From Flammula alnicola (taxonomy: Eukaryota > Basidiomycota > Agaricomycetes > Agaricales > Strophariaceae), in the NCBI GenBank assembly GCA_015499995.1, contig JADNRV010000477.1, forward strand, positions 1 through 30,766: DNA of 30,766 bases, read 5' to 3'. Positions 12,615 through 22,095 of the stretch are shown piece after piece. The notes under the pieces are model-generated. The model worked only from the letters and a program-made list of their open reading frames with translations, searched no databases and was not told the DNA's origin. Each line of letters opens with the position of its first letter. Position 1 is the first letter of the stretch. Made by a program: the position numbers and the translations under genes.

Positions 12615-12926
12615 TTAGAAATAAAAATAACCCTGGTCTTCAAGAAGAGGTTCGCTTGCCGTACAGCTCACACGATGTTTTACTTCTCCCTTTGCGCTCG
12701 ATGGCGAGCTAATTGAAGGATCTGATTGAATTGCGAGTTGATCAACTTGAAGCTCCTTGGGCCTCTTCAGAAAATTAGCGCCGGTGCCAGACCGTTGGGT
12801 CAGGGGATCTAGTTCGCGCAATAATGACTTCTCATTTTATGACATCCCGAAAGGAATACACTACTAATACACTGCGGTGATTGAACAGTCAAGGCACGAA
12901 GTATCCTCCAGCTGAACTTTATCCAA

Positions 12927-13721
12927 TCACTTGCACCTTAGAAGTGAAACAACGCCCTCCCAGTTGGCGCTCAGCACGGTGCTCGAGGTCTGATATGACC
13001 ATTGGCCTCCTATACCACACAGATTCGGGAAGACTTGTCTCAGAAACCACGCGACTGCAGATTGGTCGCCCTCGCCGCTGACCATTGCGTTCCCGATGTA
13101 TAAATATGTAATGTTCTTGTTGATATGGGCCGAGGTAATCATGGATGGTAAAGGCTTTTCGGAGGATGTATCGAATGGAAGGACCAAGTACTCCAATTCT
13201 GGACAACTGCGCAAGAGATGAAGGATTCCGGTGAAAGTGATAGAGGGAGGCAGATGCCAACCCATCATCGAACCCAGCTGGAAGCGGCGCAGCCTTGGCC
13301 ACGCCTCAGCCATGGCTTTCAGCTGAGTGTCTCCCAAGTCAAAGGAACAGGGTATGTCGAGTTGAACGATGGTCAAGTCTTTGAATGACAATAATGGTGG
13401 AAGGGTAAACCCATCCACGACGATACGCGCTTCGAACGTTGACTGTCGGGGTTGACTACTCCGAGGACGTTTCTCTACATACTTCATGGTGATTTGCAGC
13501 AAATTTCGGTGATGATTTACCTCCTCCAAGGCAAGGAATAGATTTCGTAATTGTGTTGCCCCAGGGATAGTGGAATAGGTTAAGGTAAGGTTCTGGATCT
13601 GCAGTAGGCGCACATGCCGAACCAGCTTGGTAAAAGACGAAATGTCCGTTTCGTGGATGTTGAGCCCCAGTGAAAAACGCGTCTGTTGAGAATACGTGAG
13701 ATCCTGTGATATCGACCCCAT
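12927..13721 (-). CDS. F-box/LRR-like protein, apparently lacking its N-terminal part
   Basis: A 264-codon frame in the style of the expanded Agaricomycete F-box/LRR-like proteins. Family knowledge: the F-box recruits SCF ubiquitin ligase, and the leucine-rich part binds substrates. Seen here are leucine-rich, irregular repeats such as LTIVQLDIPCSFDLGD, WPRLRRFQLGSMMGWHLPP and GILHLLRSCPELEYLVLPF, then NITYLYIGNA and WFLRQVFPNLCGI near the end. This corresponds to the middle and C-terminal part of such proteins. No F-box (LPxEll-type) motif is visible upstream in any frame, and the plus-strand gene starting near 13746 occupies that space. The upstream ATG at 13721 is the only start I can offer; an alternative is a GTGAGA..CACAG intron just 3' of it joining an upstream exon. 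A truncated gene or relic is likely. Confidence 0.55.
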   Translation of the reverse strand: MGSISQDLTYSQQTRFSLGLNIHETDISSFTKLVRHVRLLQIQNLTLTYSTIPGATQLRNLFLALEEVNHHRNLLQITMKYVEKRPRSSQPRQSTFEARIVVDGFTLPPLLSFKDLTIVQLDIPCSFDLGDTQLKAMAEAWPRLRRFQLGSMMGWHLPPSITFTGILHLLRSCPELEYLVLPFDTSSEKPLPSMITSAHINKNITYLYIGNAMVSGEGDQSAVAWFLRQVFPNLCGIGGQWSYQTSSTVLSANWEGVVSLLRCK

Positions 13722-13745
13722 ATTCTCAAATCGTGCAAGCTGCAG

Positions 13746-14857
13746 ATCTCACCTGTTGGTGGAAATGGTGCTTCCATCCACTTTGGGAAATTTCGTGATA
13801 TCTCCGAGAATCCTGTTAGAACAAAGTTTGAACACGTTGTTTCAACCACCATTGGCATTGCCCCCACTCCTTCCACATCGTTGAACGCAGGATCCAACAT
13901 TCCCAAGTTACCGGATTCCATAGTCTCAAAAGATCTCCTGTCACCTGTTCAGCCTGTACGCAAACGCGACATTGTTGTAAGTCGTCTAGTTCATGGTATT
14001 TCCTCATTCATTCATTCAGAAAACTCTCTACTCCGAAATAAAAGATCTCTGGCACTCTGTGAGCACAAACTCTTTCCTTCTCGTTAAATTTCCTCTCCTT
14101 TCATAGGTTCTCGGTGAGTCCATTGTCTACAACACCTCCTGTTCAAGCTTCTGCATCTGTTCCTCAAGCACATTCGCAACATGGATCAGCTGTCACGGTC
14201 CCACTGCCTGAATCATTACCGCAGACCGCACCTGCTGCTGTGGTTCCGCGCACTGACCTAGATTCCGTGGATGGCATACCTCCATCCTTGACAAGTCCTC
14301 TGACTAGTGAATTCACTACCGCCGCATCCACAAGGCCGTCGACAGTGGCAGCAGCTCTGCTGGGCGAGAACACCCCCAATCTCACACCAGCACTTCCTCT
14401 TGCTCTTCCGACTGAGAACCTCGCCGCGGCTTCGATGGCACCAGCTCAGTTAGGCGATACTGTGAATACCGCGAGCGCAGGGTCTGCTACACAGCCTACA
14501 CCACCCGACACCGTCCCTTCAGGCGAAAATCCCGTCCTGAAGTCTACGACTCCACGGTAAGTCGAACTAAAGCAACATACATCATCTTTCTCACTGATTT
14601 TTTGTTCAGAAACTTGTGTAAAATCGACTGGTCCAAGAAGAATATTGACGGGAGTAATGCTGACTTTGCAGCTTACTGGAAGAGCTTGAAGGGAACCCCC
14701 GAGGAACAGGTACATTTTCGAGCTTCGATTTATCTTTATGGTCATTTCTCATTCCGTTTTGCAGCTCTTTATTAACAAATCCAAGTCCCTGTCCGCCGCA
14801 TCCTTGAAACCAGGCCGAGCAACTCGCAAAACCGGTGGTATCAAGCAACAACATTGA
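13746..14857 (+). CDS. Hypothetical Pro/Ser/Thr-rich protein with small conserved C-terminal motif; 5' structure unresolved
   Basis: The 3' part is well supported: exon 14107-14556, intron 14557-14609 (GTAAGT..TTCAG), exon 14610-14709, intron 14710-14764 (GTACAT..TGCAG), exon 14765-14857 with TGA stop. Phases agree. The encoded middle is Ala/Pro/Ser/Thr-rich and disordered. The C-terminus (CKIDWSKKNIDGSNADFAAY, then WKSLKGTPEEQ) resembles a small motif I associate with hypothetical Agaricomycete proteins, and ends basic (SLKPGRATRKTGG). A further exon-like stretch at 13746-13976, preceded by a good acceptor (CTGCAG), reads SPVGGNGASIHFGKFRDI, RTKFEHVVSTTIGIAP and DLLSPVQPVRKRDIV before GTAAGT. 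However, its phase (0) does not match the exon at 14107 (needs two bases). No in-frame ATG was found in that stretch. Either an exon is missing from my model or an indel lies here. Function is unknown. Confidence 0.5.
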
Positions 14858-15312
14858 CGTGGAGGACGGTGTTTGGGGTTGGTTTTAGGAAGCCTGGTGA
14901 AGGCGGAATTTGTTATATTCGATGCTATAGTATCCTACCCGATCCCATAATATGCTAAATATAATTTCATCGTGCCATATCGTGTTTAGTCGAGTGAGGA
15001 TTAAGGGAATCAAAAGCAATCTCATGCTATGCCAATCGATATGAGCAGATTTGAGCCGAAATACTATATGACGATATCGTGCATAATCGATTTGGAAACT
15101 GCGTAAATAAAATTGAATGATCTCAAAGCACTCCCGCGACCCAATTATTTTGACGGGGGTGCAAAATGTATGGCACATTGTTTAAATTTTGACAAGGATT
15201 TTCGCTAAGGCAAAATTTAATCAATATCCTTCGATTTGCCGACGGCAAAATCTGGCCAAAATGTTAGGTTTAGATTTGATTTTGCTGTTGTCAAAATTGA
15301 ACACTTTCCATA

Positions 15313-15359
15313 CCTGCAAAAGTCCGGTAAAACTTGAAGTTTTACCAGACTTTTGCAGG
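15313..15359. repeat. 47-nt near-perfect palindrome
   Basis: Left arm begins CCTGCAAAAGTC and right arm ends GACTTTTGCAGG. The arms are 23 nt with one mismatch (G on the left opposite A in the reversed right arm) around a single central base at 15336. It could form a long hairpin or cruciform. It sits at about the middle of the CAAAAT-rich block. Confidence 0.9.
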
Positions 15360-15570
15360 AAGACTAAATTTCCATATTTTCATTCGGTCAAAAAATCCGC
15401 AAAATGTATGATTTCACAAATATTTCGCTAGCAGGCAAAATGTGGGCAAAATTCTAAATTTAGGACTGTGCAAAATGATAGCTTTTGCCACGTGATTTTA
15501 CCGAATGTCAAAATGAAGTCTTTTGAAAAGATTTTGCCATTGTCAAAATATAACGTCAAAATGAATCGCG

Positions 15571-15621
15571 CGCTGAGCGAGGCACTAACCAGTCGCTCAG
15601 CGAGTCGGGCGTCGCTCAGCG
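15571..15621. repeat. Three copies of a 10-bp inverted word (CGCTGAGCGA / TCGCTCAGCG)
   Basis: CGCTGAGCGA at 15571-15580 is followed by its exact reverse complement TCGCTCAGCG at 15593-15602 and again at 15612-15621. The first copy can pair with either of the other two. It marks the edge of the CAAAAT-rich block and could be an element terminus or a hairpin. Confidence 0.8.
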
Positions 15622-15746
15622 GCAAGACATGACAATATCATATGGGCGACAAAATATAAGTACTAAATTAAGTACATTCACTGGCTGAAAATGATTTACC
15701 CGTGACCAACAATCAAGCGCCTAACAACCAGCGACATAAATCATAT

Positions 15747-15866
15747 TTATTGTGGTGGCTGGACGGTCGAACTAACTGGTGTCCAATCCCATGCTTGCAG
15801 TCTTCCGTCCTCAGGAGATAGGGTAAGCATAGCGTCCATGGTAGGGTCGTAGTTCATGGCTTCATC
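15747..15866 (-). other. Short coding-like remnant of unknown family
   Basis: On the minus strand an open stretch ending in TAA reads AMNYDPTMDAMLTLSPEDG followed by RLQAWDWTPVSSTVQPPQ. It is protein-like but too short to name. It lies just 3' of the ribonucleotide reductase relic and may be part of the same decayed gene or of another one. Confidence 0.3.
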
Positions 15867-15939
15867 GACGCTCTCACAGATCTTGTCAGCTTTTTATTTT
15901 CCGACTCCTTACTCGTAGGTGGTGTCGACGACCGGGCCG

Positions 15940-16252
15940 CATTCTCTGGGACGGCTCCAACAAAGGACAGGCACCCCACCTCCACGTCGGAGAAAGATGT
16001 AGAAATGCGTACTCGTCAGCTGGCCCATGGTCGAGCCTGCAGGTGCGCGTTCGAGCTCTGGCACTGCCAAGGGAATGCCCTGCGGTCATCTCTCAGACGG
16101 CCTTCTAGATGGCTTTGACGTCGTCGGGATGGTGGGGATATTCTGAACGGAGCAGTTGTGGGCGATGGTCATGTTCTTCACGTTGTCGTCGTCCCAGAGG
16201 CCGAGGTCGACGAGCTCGTGAAGGAGCCATGAGCAGGCAACTTGGGGTTTGC
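15940..16252 (-). pseudogene. Ribonucleotide reductase large subunit (R1) fragment, decayed
   Basis: R1 is the catalytic chain of class I ribonucleotide reductase, which makes deoxyribonucleotides. After an acceptor-like TTGCAG at 16253, the minus strand reads SWLLHELVDLGLWDDDNVKN, MTIAHNCSVQNIPTIP and DDVKAI. It then continues, with stops and frame changes, into DDRRAF, QSSNAHLQA and TMGQLTSTHFYIF. These match in order the R1 region around the conserved GLW..., NGSIQNI..IP and DQSQSLN...LTSMHFY segments (family consensus from memory). The reading frame is interrupted by at least two stops and several shifts, and flanking R1 domains are absent. The intron-like boundary suggests a DNA-level copy rather than a retrocopy. 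Identification rests on several motifs in the right order. Confidence 0.7.
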
Positions 16253-16574
16253 CTGCAAGAACACGACGGGAGTAAATGATAAATGAGTCGAGTCACCTCG
16301 CTATGCAGATGGCGGACCGTGTGGGACTCGCGCCTGGGATGAGGGACACTGAGGGAGTGGGGTTATGACCTAATTTCACACGACTGCAATTCATTGCCAG
16401 TTGTGGATAAGTACGAGGATCACTGGTCAGCCAGTTCAGGCCATCTTGAAGCTACGTTTGAAGGCCACTTTCGAGAACTATCGATGTCAAGGGAACCAAG
16501 ACCATGGCGAGGGCGTAGTCAGTGGCGTAGTTTGACTTGACTCGAGGAGCGGGGAATAATTGATAATAGATCTG

Positions 16575-16662
16575 AATTTGATGCAACGAAATTGAGCTCG
16601 GCTGCACCTTCGTCGAGTAGTCGGTAGAAGAAATACACACCTAGGAAGACGACCGCTAACTC
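16575..16662. repeat. Dispersed repeat, copy 1 (partner at 21606-21700)
   Basis: This segment and 21606-21700 align in the same orientation over most of about 85 bases, sharing TCGTCG(A/G)GTAGTCGGTA and GAC(C/T)GCTAAC. Read on the minus strand both encode a similar peptide (here FYRLLDEGAAELN, there LYRLPDEGVAHLNSISSNP), so the source may have been coding. The family is not recognised. Confidence 0.65.
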
Positions 16663-16784
16663 AGGTCACGCAAAGGCCAGCGAAATCTAGATATCTTTTC
16701 GGTGAATCCTCTTGAGCAAGTCGCGAAAGAGCGGGACGAGCGTCAAGAGACATTAAGTCTCTCAACTCCCAACTTCCCCCCCCA

Positions 16785-16870
16785 GAAGGTACAGAGGGGT
16801 AAAACGACGGCCAAGGCAAGGGGAAAGATCACAGCCGCGTTTCCGCGCTCAAGATCCACAGCACGGCGAG
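16785..16870. repeat. Diverged copy of the CACAGCAGCGTTTCCGCGCT repeat
   Basis: ATCACAGCCGCGTTTCCGCGCT followed by AAGATCCACAGCACGGCG matches the tail of the repeat units found at 21747-22095 and 23741-24085, in the same orientation. It is preceded by a run of nine C. The copy lies about 5 kb from the other arrays, on the other side of the transposase gene. Confidence 0.7.
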
Positions 16871-16899
16871 TTAGAGTCCGCGGTGCCCTGTGACGCCGA

Positions 16900-17498
16900 T
16901 GGTTCGAGGGACTTCAAGGTTGCAAGAGGAGAGAGCCAGCATCTGACCGAGCTACCCTCCTCTTATCAGGGTTCTGACCCCTGACTCTGGTCCTGAGATG
17001 GTGTCACCCTCCATAGAGAGGGAAAATGGGTGCCCAGCCGAGGAGAGCTGAGCGATTAGCTCAGAGCATGGACGACGCGAGAGTGAGCGCAAGATAGTAG
17101 CATTCGATAAGAGGTGTGACTACGTGGAAATGTTACATAAGTAAACAAATGTAAATTACGGAGTCACGCTGTTGTTACAGCTGTACGAAATTCTTGCACA
17201 AAGCATGGGTCGTAAAACATCAAAGATCGCTCACTCTCTCGATACATTTTTCTTTGCAGGTCTTCAAGTGTCTAAACTTGCACAGAACTGATGTTTTTCT
17301 CCTGGCGGGTTTGGAAATTCTTGCGCGAAGAATGGGTTGGTCATAAGACACACCGTTGTAGTGCCCTGTCATCCAAAAAATTTCACCTTAGAGTAAAACA
17401 TCAAGATGCACATCTTTCTCCTTCATTTCGACATCGAATACTAAGTTACACGAATGTTGCGGAAGGAAATCAATTTAACACATCACCGGAGTCAAAGG
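16900..17498. other. Non-coding flank of the transposase with a pair of direct repeats
   Basis: No gene seen. GAAATTCTTGCACAAAGCAT at 17187 and GAAATTCTTGCGCGAAGAAT at 17314 are imperfect direct repeats extending to about 30 bases (both run on into GGGT, then ..AA.ACA). Such repeats near the end of a transposase gene could be subterminal binding sites, but no terminal inverted repeat was identified. Confidence 0.4.
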
Positions 17499-20400
17499 TC
17501 AAAGGTCTAAATTCCTCAGCAAGACAGAAATGTCCACGATCCCAGAGTCATTGTCGGGTACCACTGGTGGTGATACCTTTTCCAGGGAAATGAAAACAAT
17601 GACTTTACGAGTGCCTCCTTGTGCAATGACACCAGCAATGTCGCCCTCAATGGCGAGGGAGGCGCAATGGGCCCTGATGATTTCAGGCTTGACAATCTCG
17701 ACGCCACCAAGTTCCGAAGACCAAATGGATGCCCCAATAGTACGAAACTGAGAGTTGCCATTATAAGGAGGTGGTAGGGGCTTGTAGCGACGAACTGCGA
17801 GCAGTGTATGTACGGTACCGGTGGCGCCTTGGATCCTCAAGATAGATCCGATGACACCGGGGGTGCCTACAGGAGTCGAGTTGTGGTTCAATAGAACGCA
17901 CGAATTGCCAAAATGTTTGGATGAAATAGTGTAGCGTAAACCGCCGATGGTCAGATGGGTTAAGAATTGAGCCTTCTCCGCCCGTAGGCCGTTGTTGTGC
18001 TGAAGCAGAATGGTTCGAAGAGACGATGGGACTTTTGCAGCAGCTTGAGGGTTCCATTCAACTTCTGGTTCTGGCGGACCAGACATCAGAGCCAACGCGT
18101 CCAAATGAACGGTATCGCGAGTACTGAGATTGGTCAGTCTGCTGAAGATGGACTGGCAAGCAAGGATTGCAGGAGGGCACTGATTGGTCTTGTGGATTAC
18201 AGCTCGGAGATTTGCAGACCGAGTGAAGCTTTCCGAGATCGTTTGTTCAAGTTGGCCTATCAGAGCGAACAATTAATAACTAGATTTGACGGAAGGAGCT
18301 AGATCAAACATACCGATTTTAAAGTTCGTCGGAATCCGTTCGAGCATACCGATCAGCCTCTCGAATGGAAATGTCCACCACGAATGAACGGGACCGAATC
18401 GGCAAAGATATTCATGCAAGTGCATCGCCATGTGGTGATTCGGACGAAATTGATACTGAGGAAATAGCCTCTTGATACCCTCCATATATGCCTTCATGTG
18501 GATAAGATATGCAGTGGCAATCGACGGAGATGTCTTTCTTGATGAAGCCAGAACAACGGCTGATATGAGAGATATCGTGACATCTAGAATTTTCTTGCAT
18601 TTTTGCGAACGAGGATCATCAGAATTGCGGAGACCCCAAAGGCGGATCAAAGAAAGCGGAAGGTGCGTTATCCCAAGTGTTCTCCACTGATCTGCTTTAA
18701 GTTTTCCATGGGACGCACTTCCGAGATTCGAAGGCACAGACGTGACCCATGTCGGTGTTGATATTTCTGACAAATCGGATCGAATCTGGCGCATTTCCTC
18801 CTCCGTCAATACTTGCCCGAGGCGAGTCGACGTGTCGGCACCTGTATCGCGATATTCGACTTGATCGAAACGCTGGATTTGGTATGAGCAAAGTATTTGA
18901 CTTTGTAAAGGGAAAGAGGAAGACTACTAACCCAATTAAGCAAGTCTTCACAGCAATGAACCTTGGAATACACAGCGTTCCCATTTTCATCCAGATAAGT
19001 CTGTTCATCGTCAACCTGAAGCTCGTCGCATGCGAATGCAAGAGAACGATGATGACATCTCATGAGCTTCTTTTCGACGTTTGCAAGGGAAGTCTGGATT
19101 TTGTCGTTCAGGGGACCTTGCAAAAATGATTGCAAACTCCTGAGGGATTTCCGTTCGGGGTCTGTGAAGTCGCTTGGAGGTTCGGGGAATTCAATGGGAA
19201 TAACAGCGCCTTCTGCTGTCTTGGCTCTGCCAATTCCAATAATACCATGGAAATGTTCTTTCACGAGACCAAGGAAGAGGTTATGCATGGCATCAACAAC
19301 GACGCATTTAGCCAAGTCAAAATACGGAAGGCGCGAGAGTTCGGAGTATCGAATACCACTGGCCTGGAAAACGGCATGTTGGGATGAGGCATCAGGAGCT
19401 TTGGCAAAGGCATCAGAGGACTTTCGACACTCGGCATTGGTCCTCCTGCGCCAAGATTCGTAGTTCGTGTTTCCGTAGCCCTCTCGAAATTTCGTGCAGT
19501 GACAAACGGAGCAGAAGTGCTGATGATGAAACGATGCAAAGCCCGCTGTCTTCCGAGCAGCAGGAAGGTCAGAGACAACGGCGATAAGGGCACAACGCAC
19601 GACACGACCGTTCGGATACTTGCAGGTGCGTGAAAACGAACTCCTGGGTTCCAAAATTCAAGCAAATCGTCCACAATCGGTGTAAGATAATGGTTTAGCA
19701 AGTTCAAAGGTGGTTCCATCGGACCAGGGATTATGCCAGCGAGGAACATGTTTTCCGGTTTGTAACGTTCACTCATGGGAAGATTGAGACAAGCGAGCGA
19801 TATGATCCCGATGGAGGCCTTTTTCCCTGCTTGCTTATTCGAATGAGGGTTGAAAAAGTCCACGCAAAGGCTGAAGGCATAACGACCTTCGCCATCACCG
19901 TCCATGTATAACTTCTTGCCATCGGGGCCGATGAAATTGCGGAGGAAGTCACCATCGAATATATCATCTATTTCCTCTGTTCGACTTGCATTTGTCTTCG
20001 CCCACGCAGCATCCATGAGATCTTCGTAGCCCGGACGCGAAACCAGTGCTGCGAGCCAATCTTTGAAGTCGAAATAAACGAAGGGTTTGATAGGAACCCG
20101 GATTTCGATATCCTTGACGATCCGAGGTCTTGTGAGAACTGTGCCGCAGGATGGGCCATTCGCAAATCGTTTGTGACTGCAGCGCTTTGGGTACTCTGCT
20201 ATTGGACAGCCTTCCTTGTATATCGGCTTGTAGGTACGATGGCAGCCAGGGTGGGGGCAAACAGCATAGATTGTGCTTTTTCCATCGAGTTCAAACTGCC
20301 TCGTGGCTGATTCAGGATCCACTGGAAGATCACTTAATAATTTTGCTGTTTGAGGGGAGATTTCTGGTTGCGACCCGAGGAGAGCGAGTCGGAGAACACA

Positions 20401-21267
20401 GCCCATCATTTCTAGAACGAAATGGCATCCAGATCGAGCGACCCTTGAGACGACCCGCAACACCACCATGGTAAATACTATCACTTGGATGACAGGATTC
20501 ACCCCTTTCAGAATAGGGCGATAATGGTGGTCTGCAATGTGTGTAAGAAAACGCATGATTTTTGAGAAAAGATCAAAGCACTCACCAGACACGTACTCGG
20601 ATGGGGCACCTGGAGTGCGCGGGACGTTAGTATGTTGGTCAGCCAAGGTTGAAGCTTCTTTCCAAATCTTCCTGGCGGATTTGAGAGTTTCCAGTAGATT
20701 GTCGACATGCTCGCCAATGGCCTGTTTCGTGGCATCCACCTCATGAAACCCTGACTTGATGCCGTGGAGTTCAGAACGTAGATCTCTTGCAAGCTGTAGA
20801 TCGTCCTCCAACGGAAATGGGTCATCGACACGACAGGGAGACCCGAGACCTGTCAACACAGAAGAGCATTTGGAACTCAAATCGTGCACTTTGAGTTCGA
20901 TCATCTTCAATCGATCCAAGAGCTCTGCCATGCGCTCTCTCCGAGAAGGCAGGATAGGAAATTTGGGCTGACGTTGCTGATAAATATGTGCATCCAGGAT
21001 ACCGACATCAGAAGGAGAGGCCGGTGACATCGACCACAGTCGGCTCCCAGATTGTGTGGGGGGACCTGAGGCCTTGTCGGCGAGAGACATGGAAGAAACG
21101 AAGGTTGCTACGAGACTATCGGTATTCTGTAGGACATCGCTGTGGGCCTTTTTCCCTCCAAGCCGGTAATCGAGGATGAAATGCTTCTCCAGTGTCCGTT
21201 GGTCGACCTCCTGTCCGCCAGACGGAGCGCGGCCGCAGCCTTGACTGATACACTTGCAGAGTGGCAT
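17499..21267 (-). mobile_element. Tnp2/CACTA-like transposase gene of the basidiomycete type, with a one-base frame break
   Basis: Autonomous-type DNA transposase of about 1,200 residues. Exons on the minus strand: 20586-21267, 18932-20531, 18314-18872, 17499-18256. Introns are 20532-20585 (54 nt, in frame), 18873-18931 and 18257-18313, all GT..AG with agreeing phases. N-terminal Cys-rich start (MPLCKCISQGCGRAPSGG), then a region with VCPHPGCHRTYKP (possible zinc binding). The conserved core follows: FDFKDWLAALVSRPGYEDLM, GEGRYAFSLCVDFFNPHSNK, NMFLAGIIPGPMEPP, VVRCALIAVVSDLPAARKTA, FCSVCHC and KCVVVDAMHNLFLGLVKEHF, the last being the hallmark of this superfamily. The C-terminal part includes HHMAMHLHEYLCRFGPVHSW. 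At 19633-19636 the frame changes within GVRF/SRTCKYPNGR, as though one base were missing from a T run; exon lengths confirm one base short of a multiple of three. Terminal inverted repeats and target duplication were not found. Function would be excision and insertion of its own element. The family name is secure to superfamily level. Confidence 0.85.
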
Positions 21268-21605
21268 CAGTAGTGGTTGGGCGACGTGTAACAGTTGAGT
21301 TGTAAAGTGATGAAGACAAAGACGGCATGAAGATTATTTATATGTTGGTAAGGCTGCTGCGCGTCATTGTTCCATGGCCGGGAACAAAGTAACCAAACCG
21401 ATACGCGATACGTTCCATCTTGAAAAGCGAAGCATTTGAAAATGTAAATACAAGGACATACAGGGTCGGCCGTCACTGCAGTTGACTAGAGGCACCGTCA
21501 ACATGGAAATGTTCCGAAGTGTGATCGCCTCTTCAGCAGGGCGATTCGGGAGGTTGCCATCGACGGCTCCGAACTCAATCAGGAGACCCACGTCCGTTAA
21601 AGGAT

Positions 21606-21700
21606 TGGACGAAATAGAATTGAGGTGGGCGACGCCCTCGTCGGGTAGTCGGTAAAGGAATACACCAAGGGGGTCGACTGCTAACGCAATGCCCAAGGAA
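21606..21700. repeat. Dispersed repeat, copy 2 (partner at 16575-16662)
   Basis: Same-orientation partner of the segment at 16575-16662. On the minus strand it lies in a longer open stretch (GVFLYRLPDEGVAHLNSISS, then IEFGAVDGNLPNRPAEEA) that looks like decayed coding sequence of an unrecognised family. It directly precedes the two-unit repeat block at 21747. Confidence 0.6.
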
Positions 21701-21746
21701 AGAGGGAGAATTACAGCAGCGTTTCGGGCTAGCGGACTGGTAGTTC

Positions 21747-22095
21747 GTTGAATGCTGGAAAACCGAGTCTTCGGTGGTTCGGATTGACCCATGAAGCTTG
21801 GATGGTGACAACGGTGTGCAGCGTCCGTCCGTCGCCCCAGTTGGCCCAACGAAAACAAAGGAGAGAACCACAGCAGCGTTCGCTGGCGGACTAGGAGGTC
21901 GTTGAATGCTGGAAAACCGAGTCTTCGGTGGTTCGGATTGACCCATGAAGTTGGGATGGTGACAACGGTGTGCAGCGTTCGTTCGTCGCCCCAGGTGGCC
22001 TAACGAAAACGAAAGGAAAGAATCACAGCAGCGTTTCCCGCTAGCGATTCATCCGTTTCCAAAACAAGATCCACAGCAGCGTTTCCGCGCTAGGA
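21747..22095. repeat. Two-unit repeat block A (left of the BRR2 fragment)
   Basis: Unit A1 starts at 21747 and unit A2 at 21901, both with GTTGAATGCTGGAAAACCGA, followed by TCTTCGGTGGTTCGGATTGA, CCCATGAAG and GGTGACAACGGTGTGCAGCG. Each unit ends in (A/G)A(A/T)CACAGCAGCG and a GC(T)AGC word; after A2 come ATTCATCCGTTTCCAA and GATCCACAGCAGCGTTTCCG. A1 carries CAAAGGAGAGAA and A2 carries GAAAGGAAAGAA, which identifies each unit's counterpart in block B. The block runs straight into the BRR2 fragment. Confidence 0.9.

Larger units (their letters stand above)
15155..15655. repeat. AT-rich block with many CAAAAT words, possible MITE or transposon relic
   Basis: The hexamer CAAAAT, usually preceded by G or T, recurs about a dozen times in roughly 500 bases (for example 15211, 15247, 15400, 15435 onward). 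Several ATTTTG words on the same strand represent its reverse complement. The block contains the palindrome at 15313-15359 and ends near the CGCTGAGCGA inverted repeats. No frame in it looks coding. Neighbouring sequence does not have this composition. No clear terminal inverted repeat or target duplication was found, so the element type is open. Confidence 0.5.

Noticed and set aside
16900..16985. tRNA-like pattern on the minus strand (TAGCTCGGTCAGATGCT resembling a D arm)
   Set aside because: No proper T-arm (the TTCGA word is in the wrong orientation or context), no acceptor-stem pairing and no convincing anticodon arm. At most a very old tRNA-derived relic.
17050..17075. GATTAGCTCAG resembling a tRNA A box on the plus strand
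   Set aside because: No B box at the expected distance. The CTGAGC..GCTCAG pairing around it is just a short hairpin.
17100..21500. CACTA/CACTG terminal inverted repeats for the transposase element
   Set aside because: Candidate CACT words on the left and AGTG words on the right could not be extended into matching inverted repeats by eye.
21364..21946. Long minus-strand ORFs across repeat block A
   Set aside because: They read through a repeat whose units differ by frame-changing gaps. No matching protein family was seen, so the frames are incidental except for the small FLYRLPDEG-type relic already noted.
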